From positions 5,874,001 through 5,938,000 of the forward strand of contig NZ_CP031455.1 in assembly GCF_003391135.1 (NCBI RefSeq): 64,000 nt of DNA. The letters run 5' to 3'. Made by a program: the position numbers and the translations under genes. Shown here piece by piece: positions 8,980 to 16,547 of this stretch. The notes below the pieces were generated by a model, which did not search any database, had not been told where the DNA came from, and saw only the letters and a program-made list of their open reading frames with translations. Each line of letters opens with the position of its first letter. Within the stretch, counting starts at the first letter, position 1. The DNA is from Streptoverticillium olivoreticuli subsp. olivoreticuli. Its GTDB lineage: Bacteria; Actinomycetota; Actinomycetes; Streptomycetales; Streptomycetaceae.

Positions 8980-10572
8980 ATGGCAAGTGTTCGACATGAC
9001 TCCCGCACCGAGGCCACCAGACTTCTGTGTGCCGGGACCTATCTGGACATCGAGTTCCGCCGCCGGGTCATCGAGGAGCTGGTGGAACACGAGGAGAGAC
9101 CCATAGCGCCGTCGCTCGGCGTCGACGTCGTGCCGGTGCTGGCGCACGCGCTGCGCGCCCGCAGACAGGACGGCCGGACCGCGCTGTTGCTCCTCGCCCT
9201 CTGGGGCACCTTCATCGGCATAGAGGTGGGCACCGCCGCCGAGGGCGGCTTCCCGTTCTGGTCCGGGCTCTACGCGCTGGTGAGCTTCTTCCAGTGGGGT
9301 GCCGCGGCTTCCGCCGGGCGCGGCTCTTCCGTGTACGTGGTCGACAAGCGCACGCTGCGCGAGGCGATGAAGGGGAACGTGCGCGCGCTGGTCCCCGTGG
9401 TCCCGGCGGTGCTCGCGATCGCCTACTGGGTCTACGCCTTCTACTCCCTCGCCACGGGCGCGGGCAACTGGATCGGCGTCGTCTTCCCGCTGCTGCTGGT
9501 CCTCCCCGTGTGGGCGCACCGCACGCGGGTGGCGGCCGTGATGCGCGACGAACTGAGCCGCGAGGCGTTCGCCCAGGCGCGCAGGGCCGAGCCCACCACC
9601 CCGTACCACCAGCGGATCGCGCGGGCCGTCGACCGCGAGCAGTACGCGGGACTGACCATCTACGACGCGGGCCGTCCCTTCATCGGCATGGGGAAGCCCT
9701 ACGAGCCCTGGTCGTTCGTCCTGGAGCTCAAGCGGCGCAAGGAGCCGGCCGGTCTCGGCAACGCCACGGCCCCGTTCACCGGGCGCACGGTCGTCGAGCT
9801 CGTACGCCCGCGCCTGGAGGCGCTGCGGCAGGCCGCCGCCGAGACCAGCCGGGACCGGCTGAAGGATCTGGAGATCGAGGAGTTCGTCTATCTCCCGGTC
9901 GGCCCGCCGCGGGCCCGCCTCGACTACGCGGAAGCCACCGTCCTGCGCCACCTCGCCGAGTCGGTCGACGAGGGCGGCGAGGCGCGCCGCTACTTCCTCC
10001 GGGTGCGGGTCGGCGCCTGGGACGAGCAGGTCGTGGTGTCCGTCCTGGTCCGGGTGCACACCCAGGGCGGCATGCTGGTGCTGGAGGTCGTGCCGCACGT
10101 CCTGACGCCGATCAGGCCGGAGTTCCGGGCGGTCGACGTGATCGCGGCGCGCGGGGAGGACGACCTGCTGCGCGACGGCGTACGGGCGCTGCTGAGCGGA
10201 CCCGCCGCCGGCTTCGCGTCCGCGCTCTCCACGCTCTCCGCGGGCGTCTCCGGCTTCCGCACCTGGCTGGCCGAACCGCGGCGCGGGCTGCCGGACGGCC
10301 CGGCGACCTCCGTGCGGGAGCTGGGCGGCACGCGGTCGGTGTCGCTGTTCCAGGAGATGGACATCAGCCGCTATGTGAAGACGGTCCAGGACCGCATCGC
10401 CAGCGGCGTACGGGAGGCGCTGCGCTCCCAGGGCTTCGAGACCGACCAGTTCGAGCAGCAGATCGTGCAGATCAGCGAGGGCGGCGTCTTCATCGGCTCG
10501 ATGAGCGGCGGCGCGGTCGCCACGGGCGCCGGAGCGCAGGCCAAGAACACGGTGAAAAGCGGGGGATCATGA
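8980..10572 (+). CDS. four-helix membrane protein ending in a GGAVA motif
   Basis: A 530-residue protein I cannot assign to a characterised family. About 65 soluble residues precede hydrophobic helices at about 67-85, 92-112, 137-160 and 164-180. A large cytoplasmic region (about 180-500) is rich in Arg, Glu and Leu. The extreme C-terminus (501-519) has GGVFIGSMSGGAVATGAGA. That motif recurs twice in the next gene's product, which strongly links the two proteins. The ATG at 8980 follows GGGGGA; the frame is open further upstream over the mdh tail but without homology. The stop overlaps the next start (ATGA), so the genes are translationally coupled. Confidence 0.75.
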   Translation: MASVRHDSRTEATRLLCAGTYLDIEFRRRVIEELVEHEERPIAPSLGVDVVPVLAHALRARRQDGRTALLLLALWGTFIGIEVGTAAEGGFPFWSGLYALVSFFQWGAAASAGRGSSVYVVDKRTLREAMKGNVRALVPVVPAVLAIAYWVYAFYSLATGAGNWIGVVFPLLLVLPVWAHRTRVAAVMRDELSREAFAQARRAEPTTPYHQRIARAVDREQYAGLTIYDAGRPFIGMGKPYEPWSFVLELKRRKEPAGLGNATAPFTGRTVVELVRPRLEALRQAAAETSRDRLKDLEIEEFVYLPVGPPRARLDYAEATVLRHLAESVDEGGEARRYFLRVRVGAWDEQVVVSVLVRVHTQGGMLVLEVVPHVLTPIRPEFRAVDVIAARGEDDLLRDGVRALLSGPAAGFASALSTLSAGVSGFRTWLAEPRRGLPDGPATSVRELGGTRSVSLFQEMDISRYVKTVQDRIASGVREALRSQGFETDQFEQQIVQISEGGVFIGSMSGGAVATGAGAQAKNTVKSGGS

Positions 10573-11105
10573 CCGATCGGAACGAGCACGAACACGACCG
10601 CGGACCGCGGCAGGGCGGCGGCATCGCCATCGGGCGGATGACCGGCGGCGCGGTCGCCAGCGGCCGCGAGGCACGGGCGGAGGACCGCTCGGAGCGCGTC
10701 GCCCGGGCCGCGTCCAGAGGGGACGGCTTAGCCCCCGTGCCGCGGCAGGCGCCCGGCGAGGGCGGCATCGCGGTGGGGGAGCTGGAGGGGGGCGCGCTCG
10801 CCGCGGGCCCCGAGGCCGAGGCGGTGGACTCCACCCGGGAGCCCCTGCCGGTGCCGGCCGCGCTGCTCACCGCCGTACGGGAACTGCGCGGCCAACTGCC
10901 CCTGCTCGCACGGGCCGAGGGCGACGGGCTCGACGCGGTCGACGGCGAGCTCGCCGGCCTGGAGGACGAGGCCGAGCGGACCGGCCGGGCCGACCGCGGC
11001 CGGCTGGAACGGCTGCGGTCCTTACTGACCGGCGGCGCCACGGTGGCGGCGGGCCTCGCGTCCGCGCTCGCCGTCGTCCAGGCGATCAGCCAGCTGCTGG
11101 CGTGA
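10569..11105 (+). CDS. small protein with two N-terminal GGAVA motifs
   Basis: A 178-residue protein of unknown function. Two glycine-rich motifs lie near the N-terminus: GGIAIGRMTGGAVASG (17-32) and GGIAVGELEGGALAAG (65-80). They match the C-terminal motif of the upstream membrane protein. The rest is predicted helical: PAALLTAVRELRGQLPLLAR and ERLRSLLTGGATVAAGLASALAVVQA, the last part hydrophobic. The pattern G-hydrophobic-x-hydrophobic-G-x-x-x-G-G-A is reminiscent of short amyloid-signalling motifs (RHIM-like/BASS), which is inference only. The start overlaps the previous stop; the next gene begins 12 bases after this stop. Confidence 0.72.
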   Translation: MTDRNEHEHDRGPRQGGGIAIGRMTGGAVASGREARAEDRSERVARAASRGDGLAPVPRQAPGEGGIAVGELEGGALAAGPEAEAVDSTREPLPVPAALLTAVRELRGQLPLLARAEGDGLDAVDGELAGLEDEAERTGRADRGRLERLRSLLTGGATVAAGLASALAVVQAISQLLA

Positions 11106-11117
11106 GGAGGCGGGCAC

Positions 11118-11957
11118 ATGAGCCGCTGGGACGCTGATCTCCAGCAGTGGGTGGATGACGACCCGCCACCCCGAAGGCCCCATCACCACGGGCCCCATGA
11201 GCCGACCGAGCCGGACGTCCTGTCGGGCCCGAGGCCCGCGGACGACGGGCCGGAGGGCCCCTCGCACGCGGCGGTCCTGGCCGGTGTGCTGGCCGGGGTG
11301 GTCCTGGCGGGCGGCATCGGCTTCGGCATCTGGGAACTGAGCCACGGCGGCGGGGGCGGCACGCCCGGGGGCGGCGGCCCGTCCACCGCGAGCGCCCCCG
11401 CGACCATCGGGCCGTCCTACGACCCTTCGACCGTCTCGGGCGGTGTCATCGGCGGCGCGACGGGCGTGCCGACGTACGCACCGCCCAGCACCTTCGCGAG
11501 CGCGGCCGCCGCCCCCGCGGGCTATCTGCGCACCCGGGACCCGGCGGGCTTCACGCTCGACGTGCCGCTGGGGTGGCAGCGCACCACGGACGGCACCAGC
11601 GTCTTCTTCCGGACGGCCGGTGACGAGAGCTTCATCCAGGTGTTCCAGCTGCACGGGCCCGAGGCCACGCCGTACGACGCCATAGTGGCCACCGAGGCGG
11701 CCATGTCGAAGAACGCGGACTACCGCAGGCTCAGGATGGACCGGCTCGGCAGCGGCGCGGCGGAGCTGGAGTACACCTACACACGCAGCGACGGCGGCGC
11801 GCGCCACGTCGCCGTCCACGACCTCGTGGCACCGGACCACCAGCAGTACGCACTGCTGGTGGCCGGGCCGTCGGGGGACTGGCCGGCACACGCCCGCGTC
11901 TTCCAGGTCCTGCTGAACTCCTTCTGCCCGACGGGCTACTGCGCGAACGGAGGCTGA
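11118..11957 (+). CDS. single-pass membrane protein with serine/threonine-rich linker and ectodomain
   Basis: A 279-residue protein. The acidic, His/Pro-rich cytoplasmic tail (1-50) is followed by one membrane helix (about 51-72). Next come a Gly/Ser/Thr-rich linker (about 75-130) and a globular outer domain that begins near GYLRTRDPAGFTLDVPLGW and ends with two cysteines (FCPTGYCANGG). Similar ectodomains are appended to actinobacterial Ser/Thr kinases and their partners; the function is unknown. A consensus AGGAGG lies seven bases before the ATG. It is the third gene of the operon starting at 8980. Confidence 0.75.
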   Translation: MSRWDADLQQWVDDDPPPRRPHHHGPHEPTEPDVLSGPRPADDGPEGPSHAAVLAGVLAGVVLAGGIGFGIWELSHGGGGGTPGGGGPSTASAPATIGPSYDPSTVSGGVIGGATGVPTYAPPSTFASAAAAPAGYLRTRDPAGFTLDVPLGWQRTTDGTSVFFRTAGDESFIQVFQLHGPEATPYDAIVATEAAMSKNADYRRLRMDRLGSGAAELEYTYTRSDGGARHVAVHDLVAPDHQQYALLVAGPSGDWPAHARVFQVLLNSFCPTGYCANGG

Positions 11958-12034
11958 CCGGGCGTTCTGCCTCACCCGCCCTTTCCCGAACGGGAGGGGG
12001 CGGGCCCGGCCCTACCCGTCAGTAGTGAGAAATA

Positions 12035-12050
12035 AGTGACTCGGGTCACT
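12035..12050 (+). promoter_or_regulatory. palindrome upstream of the bet operon
   Basis: AGTGAC-TCGG-GTCACT is an inverted repeat with six-base perfect arms. Further AGTGA(C/G) half-sites lie on both sides (12023-12028 and 12064-12069). The cluster ends about 100 bases before betB and is a reasonable operator candidate for a choline or osmotic regulator; no regulator gene is adjacent. Confidence 0.4.
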
Positions 12051-12165
12051 CTTCGGTAGAGAAGTGACATATGTTGCCGCCTTCTGGTTAGGCGCGCCCC
12101 GTTGCCGGGCCCCGTAGGGCCCGGACGGCAGGGAAGTGCCCAGTGGACCGGAAGGCAGAAGAGAC

Positions 12166-13668
12166 ATGTCGTCAGTCGAGACCATCCTTGTGGACGGGGT
12201 GTGGCGTGCCGCCGCATCCGGCGCGCAGCGGGAGGTCCTCGACCCCGCAGACGCCAGGCCCCTGACCGTGGTGGCCGAGGGCGGCGTGGACGACACCGAC
12301 GCCGCGGTCGCCGCCGCCCGCCGCGCCTTCGACACCGGCGCCTGGCCGCGTACGCCCGTCGCCGAACGGGCCGCGCTGCTGCGGCGCGTGGCCGATCTGC
12401 TCCAGCGCGACCGCGAGACGATCGCGCTGACCGAGAGCCGGGACACCGGCAAGACCCTGGAGGAGGGCCGGGTCGACGTCGACGACGTCACCAACGCCTT
12501 CCGCTATTTCGCCGATCTTGTCATCAACGAGGGCGGCGGGCGCGTGGTGGACGCGGGCTCGGACGAGGTCCACAGCATCGTCGTCCACGAGCCGGTCGGC
12601 GTCTGCGCGCTGATCACCCCGTGGAACTACCCGCTGCTCCAGGCCAGCTGGAAGATCGCCCCGGCCCTGGCCGCGGGCAACACCTTCGTCATCAAGCCCA
12701 GCGAGGTCACCCCGCTGTCCACCGTGCACCTCGTCCGGCTGCTGGCCGAGGCGGGCCTGCCGGCCGGTGCCGCCAACCTGGTCACCGGCGCGGGCGACCC
12801 CGTCGGCGCCCGCCTGTCCGAGCACCCGGACGTCGACCTGATCTCGTTCACCGGAGGTCTCACCAGCGGCGTCAAGGTCGCCCAGGCCGCCGCGCCGAGC
12901 GTGAAGAAGGTCGCACTCGAACTCGGCGGGAAGAACCCCAACGTCGTGTTCGCCGACGCCTGCGAAACCGACGAGGACTTCGACACCGCCGTCGACCAGG
13001 CCCTCAACGCCGCGTTCATCCACAGCGGCCAGGTCTGCTCGGCCGGCTCCCGCCTCATCGTCGAGGAGTCCGTGCGGGAGCGGTTCGTCGCCGAACTCGC
13101 CCGCCGCGCCGAGAAGATCAAGCTCGGCCGGGGCACCGAGGAGGGCGTCGAGTGCGGCCCGCTCGTCTCCGCGCAGCAGCTCGACAAGACCGAGGCGTAC
13201 GTCGCCTCCGCGCTGGCCGAGGGCGCCGTGCTGCGCTGCGGCGGCGGCCAGCCCGAGCCGGGCGACGTCCGGCCCGCGACCGGCTACTTCTACTCGCCGA
13301 CCGTCCTCGACCGCTGCCACCGCGGCATGAAGGTCGTCCGGGAGGAGACCTTCGGGCCGATCCTCACCGTAGAGACCTTCCGCACCGAGGACGAGGCCGT
13401 CGAGCTCGCCAACGACACCGAGTACGGCCTCGCGGGCGCCGTCTGGACCAAGGACGCCGGCCGGGCCCGCCGCGTCGCCGGGCGGCTGCGCCACGGCACC
13501 GTGTGGATCAACGACTACCACCCCTACCTGCCGCAGGCGGAGTGGGGCGGCTTCGGCAAGTCCGGCACGGGCCGCGAGCTCGGCCCCACGGGTCTGGCGG
13601 AGTACCGCGAGGCGAAGCACATTTATCAGAACCTCGCTCCGAAGCCGGTGCGCTGGTTCGCCGGCTGA
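12166..13668 (+). CDS. betB: betaine-aldehyde dehydrogenase
   Basis: Oxidises betaine aldehyde to glycine betaine with NAD(P). The 500-residue ALDH has all catalytic features: N in TPWNYPLLQ, the ELGGKNPNVVF segment with general base E252, and catalytic C291 in SGQVCSAGSR. The FGPILTVETF and late NDTEYGLAGAVW segments are typical of the betaine group. The ATG at 12166 (MSSVETI) fits the family start; an in-frame ATG at 12136 is open but lacks homology. It is the first gene of a module with betA and an OpuA-type importer, which supports the betaine-aldehyde substrate over other aldehydes. Confidence 0.93.
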   Translation: MSSVETILVDGVWRAAASGAQREVLDPADARPLTVVAEGGVDDTDAAVAAARRAFDTGAWPRTPVAERAALLRRVADLLQRDRETIALTESRDTGKTLEEGRVDVDDVTNAFRYFADLVINEGGGRVVDAGSDEVHSIVVHEPVGVCALITPWNYPLLQASWKIAPALAAGNTFVIKPSEVTPLSTVHLVRLLAEAGLPAGAANLVTGAGDPVGARLSEHPDVDLISFTGGLTSGVKVAQAAAPSVKKVALELGGKNPNVVFADACETDEDFDTAVDQALNAAFIHSGQVCSAGSRLIVEESVRERFVAELARRAEKIKLGRGTEEGVECGPLVSAQQLDKTEAYVASALAEGAVLRCGGGQPEPGDVRPATGYFYSPTVLDRCHRGMKVVREETFGPILTVETFRTEDEAVELANDTEYGLAGAVWTKDAGRARRVAGRLRHGTVWINDYHPYLPQAEWGGFGKSGTGRELGPTGLAEYREAKHIYQNLAPKPVRWFAG

Positions 13669-13721
13669 GGCCGCCCGCAGGACCCGACGCGAAGAACCTT
13701 TCTGCCCCGAGGAGTACGCCC

Positions 13722-15284
13722 ATGCCCCCCGCAGTCCAGAAGATCACCGCTGACTACGTCGTCGTCGGCGGCGGCACCGCCGGATCGGTGATCGCCTCCC
13801 GGCTCGCCGAGGACCCCGGAACGTCCGTCGTCGTCATCGAGGGCGGCCCGTCCGACATCGACCGCCCCGACGTGCTCACGCTGCGCCGCTGGCTCGGGCT
13901 CCTCGGCGGCGACCTCGACTACGACTACCCGACGACCGAACAGCCGCGCGGCAACTCCCACATCCGGCACAGCCGGGCGAAGGTGCTCGGCGGCTGCTCC
14001 TCGCACAACACCCTCATCGCCTTCAAGCCGCTGCCGGGCGACTGGGACGAGTGGGTGGCCGCGGGCGCCGAGGGCTGGGACGCGGCGTCCATGGACCCGT
14101 ACTTCACGCGGCTGCGCAACAACATCGTCGCCGTGGACGAGAAGGACCGCAACGCCATCGCCCGCGACTTCGTGGAGGCCGCGCGGACGGCCGTCGACGT
14201 GCCGCGCGTGGAGGGCTTCAACAAGAAGCCGTTCCACGAGGGCGTCGGCTTCTTCGACCTCGCCTACCACCCGGAGAACAACAAGCGGTCCTCCGCCTCC
14301 GTCGCCTATCTGCACCCGCACATCGAGGCCGGCGACCGCCCCAACCTCCGCATCCTGCTGGAGACCTGGGCGTACAAGCTCGAACTCGACGGCACCCGCG
14401 CCACGGGCGTGCGCGTGCGCACCAAGGACGGCGAGGAACTCCTCGTCGAGGCGGGCCGCGAGGTCCTGCTGTGCGCCGGTGCGATCGACACGCCCCGGCT
14501 GCTCATGCACTCCGGCATCGGCCCCAAGGCCGACCTGGACGCGCTGGGCATTCCCCCCGTCCACGACCTGCCGGGCGTCGGCGAGAACCTCCTCGACCAC
14601 CCCGAGTCGGTCATCGTGTGGGAGACCCACGGGCCGATCCCCGAGAACTCGGCGATGGACTCCGACGCGGGCCTCTTCGTGCGCCGGGACCCCGAATCCC
14701 CGGGCCCCGACCTGATGTTCCACTTCTACCAGATCCCCTTCACCGACAACCCCGAGCGCCTCGGCTACGAGAAGCCCGCGCACGGCGTGTCGATGACCCC
14801 CAACATCCCCAAGCCGCGCAGCCGCGGCCGGCTCTACCTCACCAGCGCCGACCCGGCCGTCAAGCCCGCCCTCGACTTCCGCTACTTCACGGACGAGGAC
14901 GACTACGACGGCCGCACCCTGGTCGACGGCATCAGGATCGCCCGCGAGATAGCCAAGTCCGAGCCGCTGGCGACCTGGCTCAAGCGCGAGGTGTGCCCCG
15001 GCCCGGAGATCACCTCGGACGAGGAGATCGGCGAGTACGCGCGGAAGGTCGCGCACACCGTCTACCACCCCGCCGGCACGTGCCGCATGGGCGCCGCCGA
15101 CGACCCCGGGGCCGTCGTCGACCCGCAGCTGCGCGTCCGCGGCCTGGAGGGCGTCCGCATCGCCGACGCCTCCGTCTTCCCGACCATGCCCGCCGTGAAC
15201 CCGATGATCGGCGTCCTGATGGTCGGAGAGAAGTGTGCCGCTTTGCTTGCAGCAGGCATACCGGGTGGGGGTGACCGCGAGTGA
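13722..15284 (+). CDS. betA: choline dehydrogenase-type GMC oxidoreductase
   Basis: FAD enzyme expected to oxidise choline to betaine aldehyde. The 520-residue GMC fold shows the dinucleotide motif VVVGGGTAGSVIASRL (13-28) and the FAD motif around RHSRAKVLGGCSSHN. The second GMC signature lies at GAIDTPRLLMHSGIG. The catalytic pair is H449 (VYHPAGTCRMG) and N493 (AVNPMIGV). GMC enzymes vary in substrate, so the choline call rests on context: betB upstream and a quaternary-amine importer downstream. The GAGGAG site precedes the ATG. The stop codon overlaps the GTG of the ABC ATPase. Confidence 0.87.
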   Translation: MPPAVQKITADYVVVGGGTAGSVIASRLAEDPGTSVVVIEGGPSDIDRPDVLTLRRWLGLLGGDLDYDYPTTEQPRGNSHIRHSRAKVLGGCSSHNTLIAFKPLPGDWDEWVAAGAEGWDAASMDPYFTRLRNNIVAVDEKDRNAIARDFVEAARTAVDVPRVEGFNKKPFHEGVGFFDLAYHPENNKRSSASVAYLHPHIEAGDRPNLRILLETWAYKLELDGTRATGVRVRTKDGEELLVEAGREVLLCAGAIDTPRLLMHSGIGPKADLDALGIPPVHDLPGVGENLLDHPESVIVWETHGPIPENSAMDSDAGLFVRRDPESPGPDLMFHFYQIPFTDNPERLGYEKPAHGVSMTPNIPKPRSRGRLYLTSADPAVKPALDFRYFTDEDDYDGRTLVDGIRIAREIAKSEPLATWLKREVCPGPEITSDEEIGEYARKVAHTVYHPAGTCRMGAADDPGAVVDPQLRVRGLEGVRIADASVFPTMPAVNPMIGVLMVGEKCAALLAAGIPGGGDRE

Positions 15285-16429
15285 ACGGCACAGATGGCGC
15301 CGGCGCGCCGGGCTCTCCTGCGGAGATCGTCGGGGACGGTCCGGTGCGGGGCGCGGCCCCGGCCGCGGACGGCAGTGTCCCCGACGGCCCCCCGGCCGTC
15401 TTCTCCGTCCGCAACCTGTGGAAGGTGTTCGGCCCCAAGGCCGAGCGCGTGCCCGGCAGTTCCCTCGCCGACCTCACCCCGGAGGAGCTGCGCGAACGCG
15501 CCAACTGCACCGTGGCCGTCCGCGACGTGTCCTTCGACGTCCGCCAGGGCGAGGTCTTCGTCGTCATGGGCCTGTCCGGCTCCGGCAAGTCCACGCTCGT
15601 CCGCTGCCTGACCCGGCTCATCGAGCCGACCTCCGGCACCATCGCCATCGACGGCGAGGACGTGTGCGGCATGGACAGCGGCGCCCTGCGCGACCTGCGC
15701 CGCCACCGCGCCGCGATGGTCTTCCAGCACTTCGGCCTGCTCCCGCACCGCACCGTCCTCGACAACGTCGCGTACGGCCTGGAGATCCAGGGCGTCGGCC
15801 GGGCCGAACGCCGGGCCAAGGCGGGCGAGATGGTGGAGAAGGTGGGCCTCGCCGGACTGGAAGGCCGCCGCCCCACCCAGCTCTCCGGCGGCCAGCAGCA
15901 GCGCGTCGGCCTCGCCCGCGCGCTCGCCGCCGACCCCGAAGTCCTGCTGTTCGACGAGCCGTTCAGCGCCCTCGACCCGCTGATCCGGCGGGACATGCAG
16001 GAGGAGGTCGTCCGCCTGCACCACGACGAGGGCCGCACGATGGTCTTCATCACCCACGACCTGTCCGAGGCGCTGCGCGTCGGCGACCGGATCGCGCTGA
16101 TGCGCGGCGGGCGCGTCGTGCAGTGCGGCACGCCGGAGGAGATCGTCGGCTCCCCGGCGGACGACTACGTACGGGACTTCGTCCGCGACGTACCGCGCGA
16201 GCAGGTCCTCACCGTCCGCCGCGCCATGCGCGCCGCCCTGCCGGGCGAGGAGGACGCGGGCCCCGCCCTCACCCCGGCGACGACGGTCGCCGACGCGATC
16301 GAGACCGTCGCCCGTACGGGCTCCGCGGCCCGCGTCGTGGACGACGGCCGCTGTCTGGGCATCGTGGACCACCGCAGCCTGCTCGGCGTGGTGGCCGGCC
16401 TGGACAGCGACGGGAAGGCGGCGGCATGA
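15281..16429 (+). CDS. glycine betaine/choline ABC transporter ATP-binding protein
   Basis: A 382-residue ProV/OpuAA-type ATPase. It has Walker A GLSGSGKST (97-105), signature LSGGQQQR (201-208) and Walker B VLLFDEPF (221-228). A C-terminal extension of about 100 residues contains a partial CBS-like segment (TTVADAIETVARTGSAARVVDDGRC), as in osmoregulated ProV/OpuA ATPases. A roughly 40-residue low-complexity N-terminus is additional. The GTG start is nested in the betA stop (GTGA), giving tight coupling. It should energise the permease and binding protein encoded next. Confidence 0.92.
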   Translation: MNGTDGAGAPGSPAEIVGDGPVRGAAPAADGSVPDGPPAVFSVRNLWKVFGPKAERVPGSSLADLTPEELRERANCTVAVRDVSFDVRQGEVFVVMGLSGSGKSTLVRCLTRLIEPTSGTIAIDGEDVCGMDSGALRDLRRHRAAMVFQHFGLLPHRTVLDNVAYGLEIQGVGRAERRAKAGEMVEKVGLAGLEGRRPTQLSGGQQQRVGLARALAADPEVLLFDEPFSALDPLIRRDMQEEVVRLHHDEGRTMVFITHDLSEALRVGDRIALMRGGRVVQCGTPEEIVGSPADDYVRDFVRDVPREQVLTVRRAMRAALPGEEDAGPALTPATTVADAIETVARTGSAARVVDDGRCLGIVDHRSLLGVVAGLDSDGKAAA

Positions 16430-16547
16430 CGGAGTACGCGTGTCGCGCGGCCGTGCGCCCCGCCACCGGCTCCGGGCGTCCGCCCTCGGCCCGGCAGCCC
16501 GCGCGCCGGACACGACCCGGAGCCACCCGCCCGGACGGGAGCCCCGT

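Noticed and set aside
16440..16547. N-terminal extension of the fused permease
   Set aside because: Arg/Pro-rich and non-homologous; GGGAG precedes the ATG at 16548.
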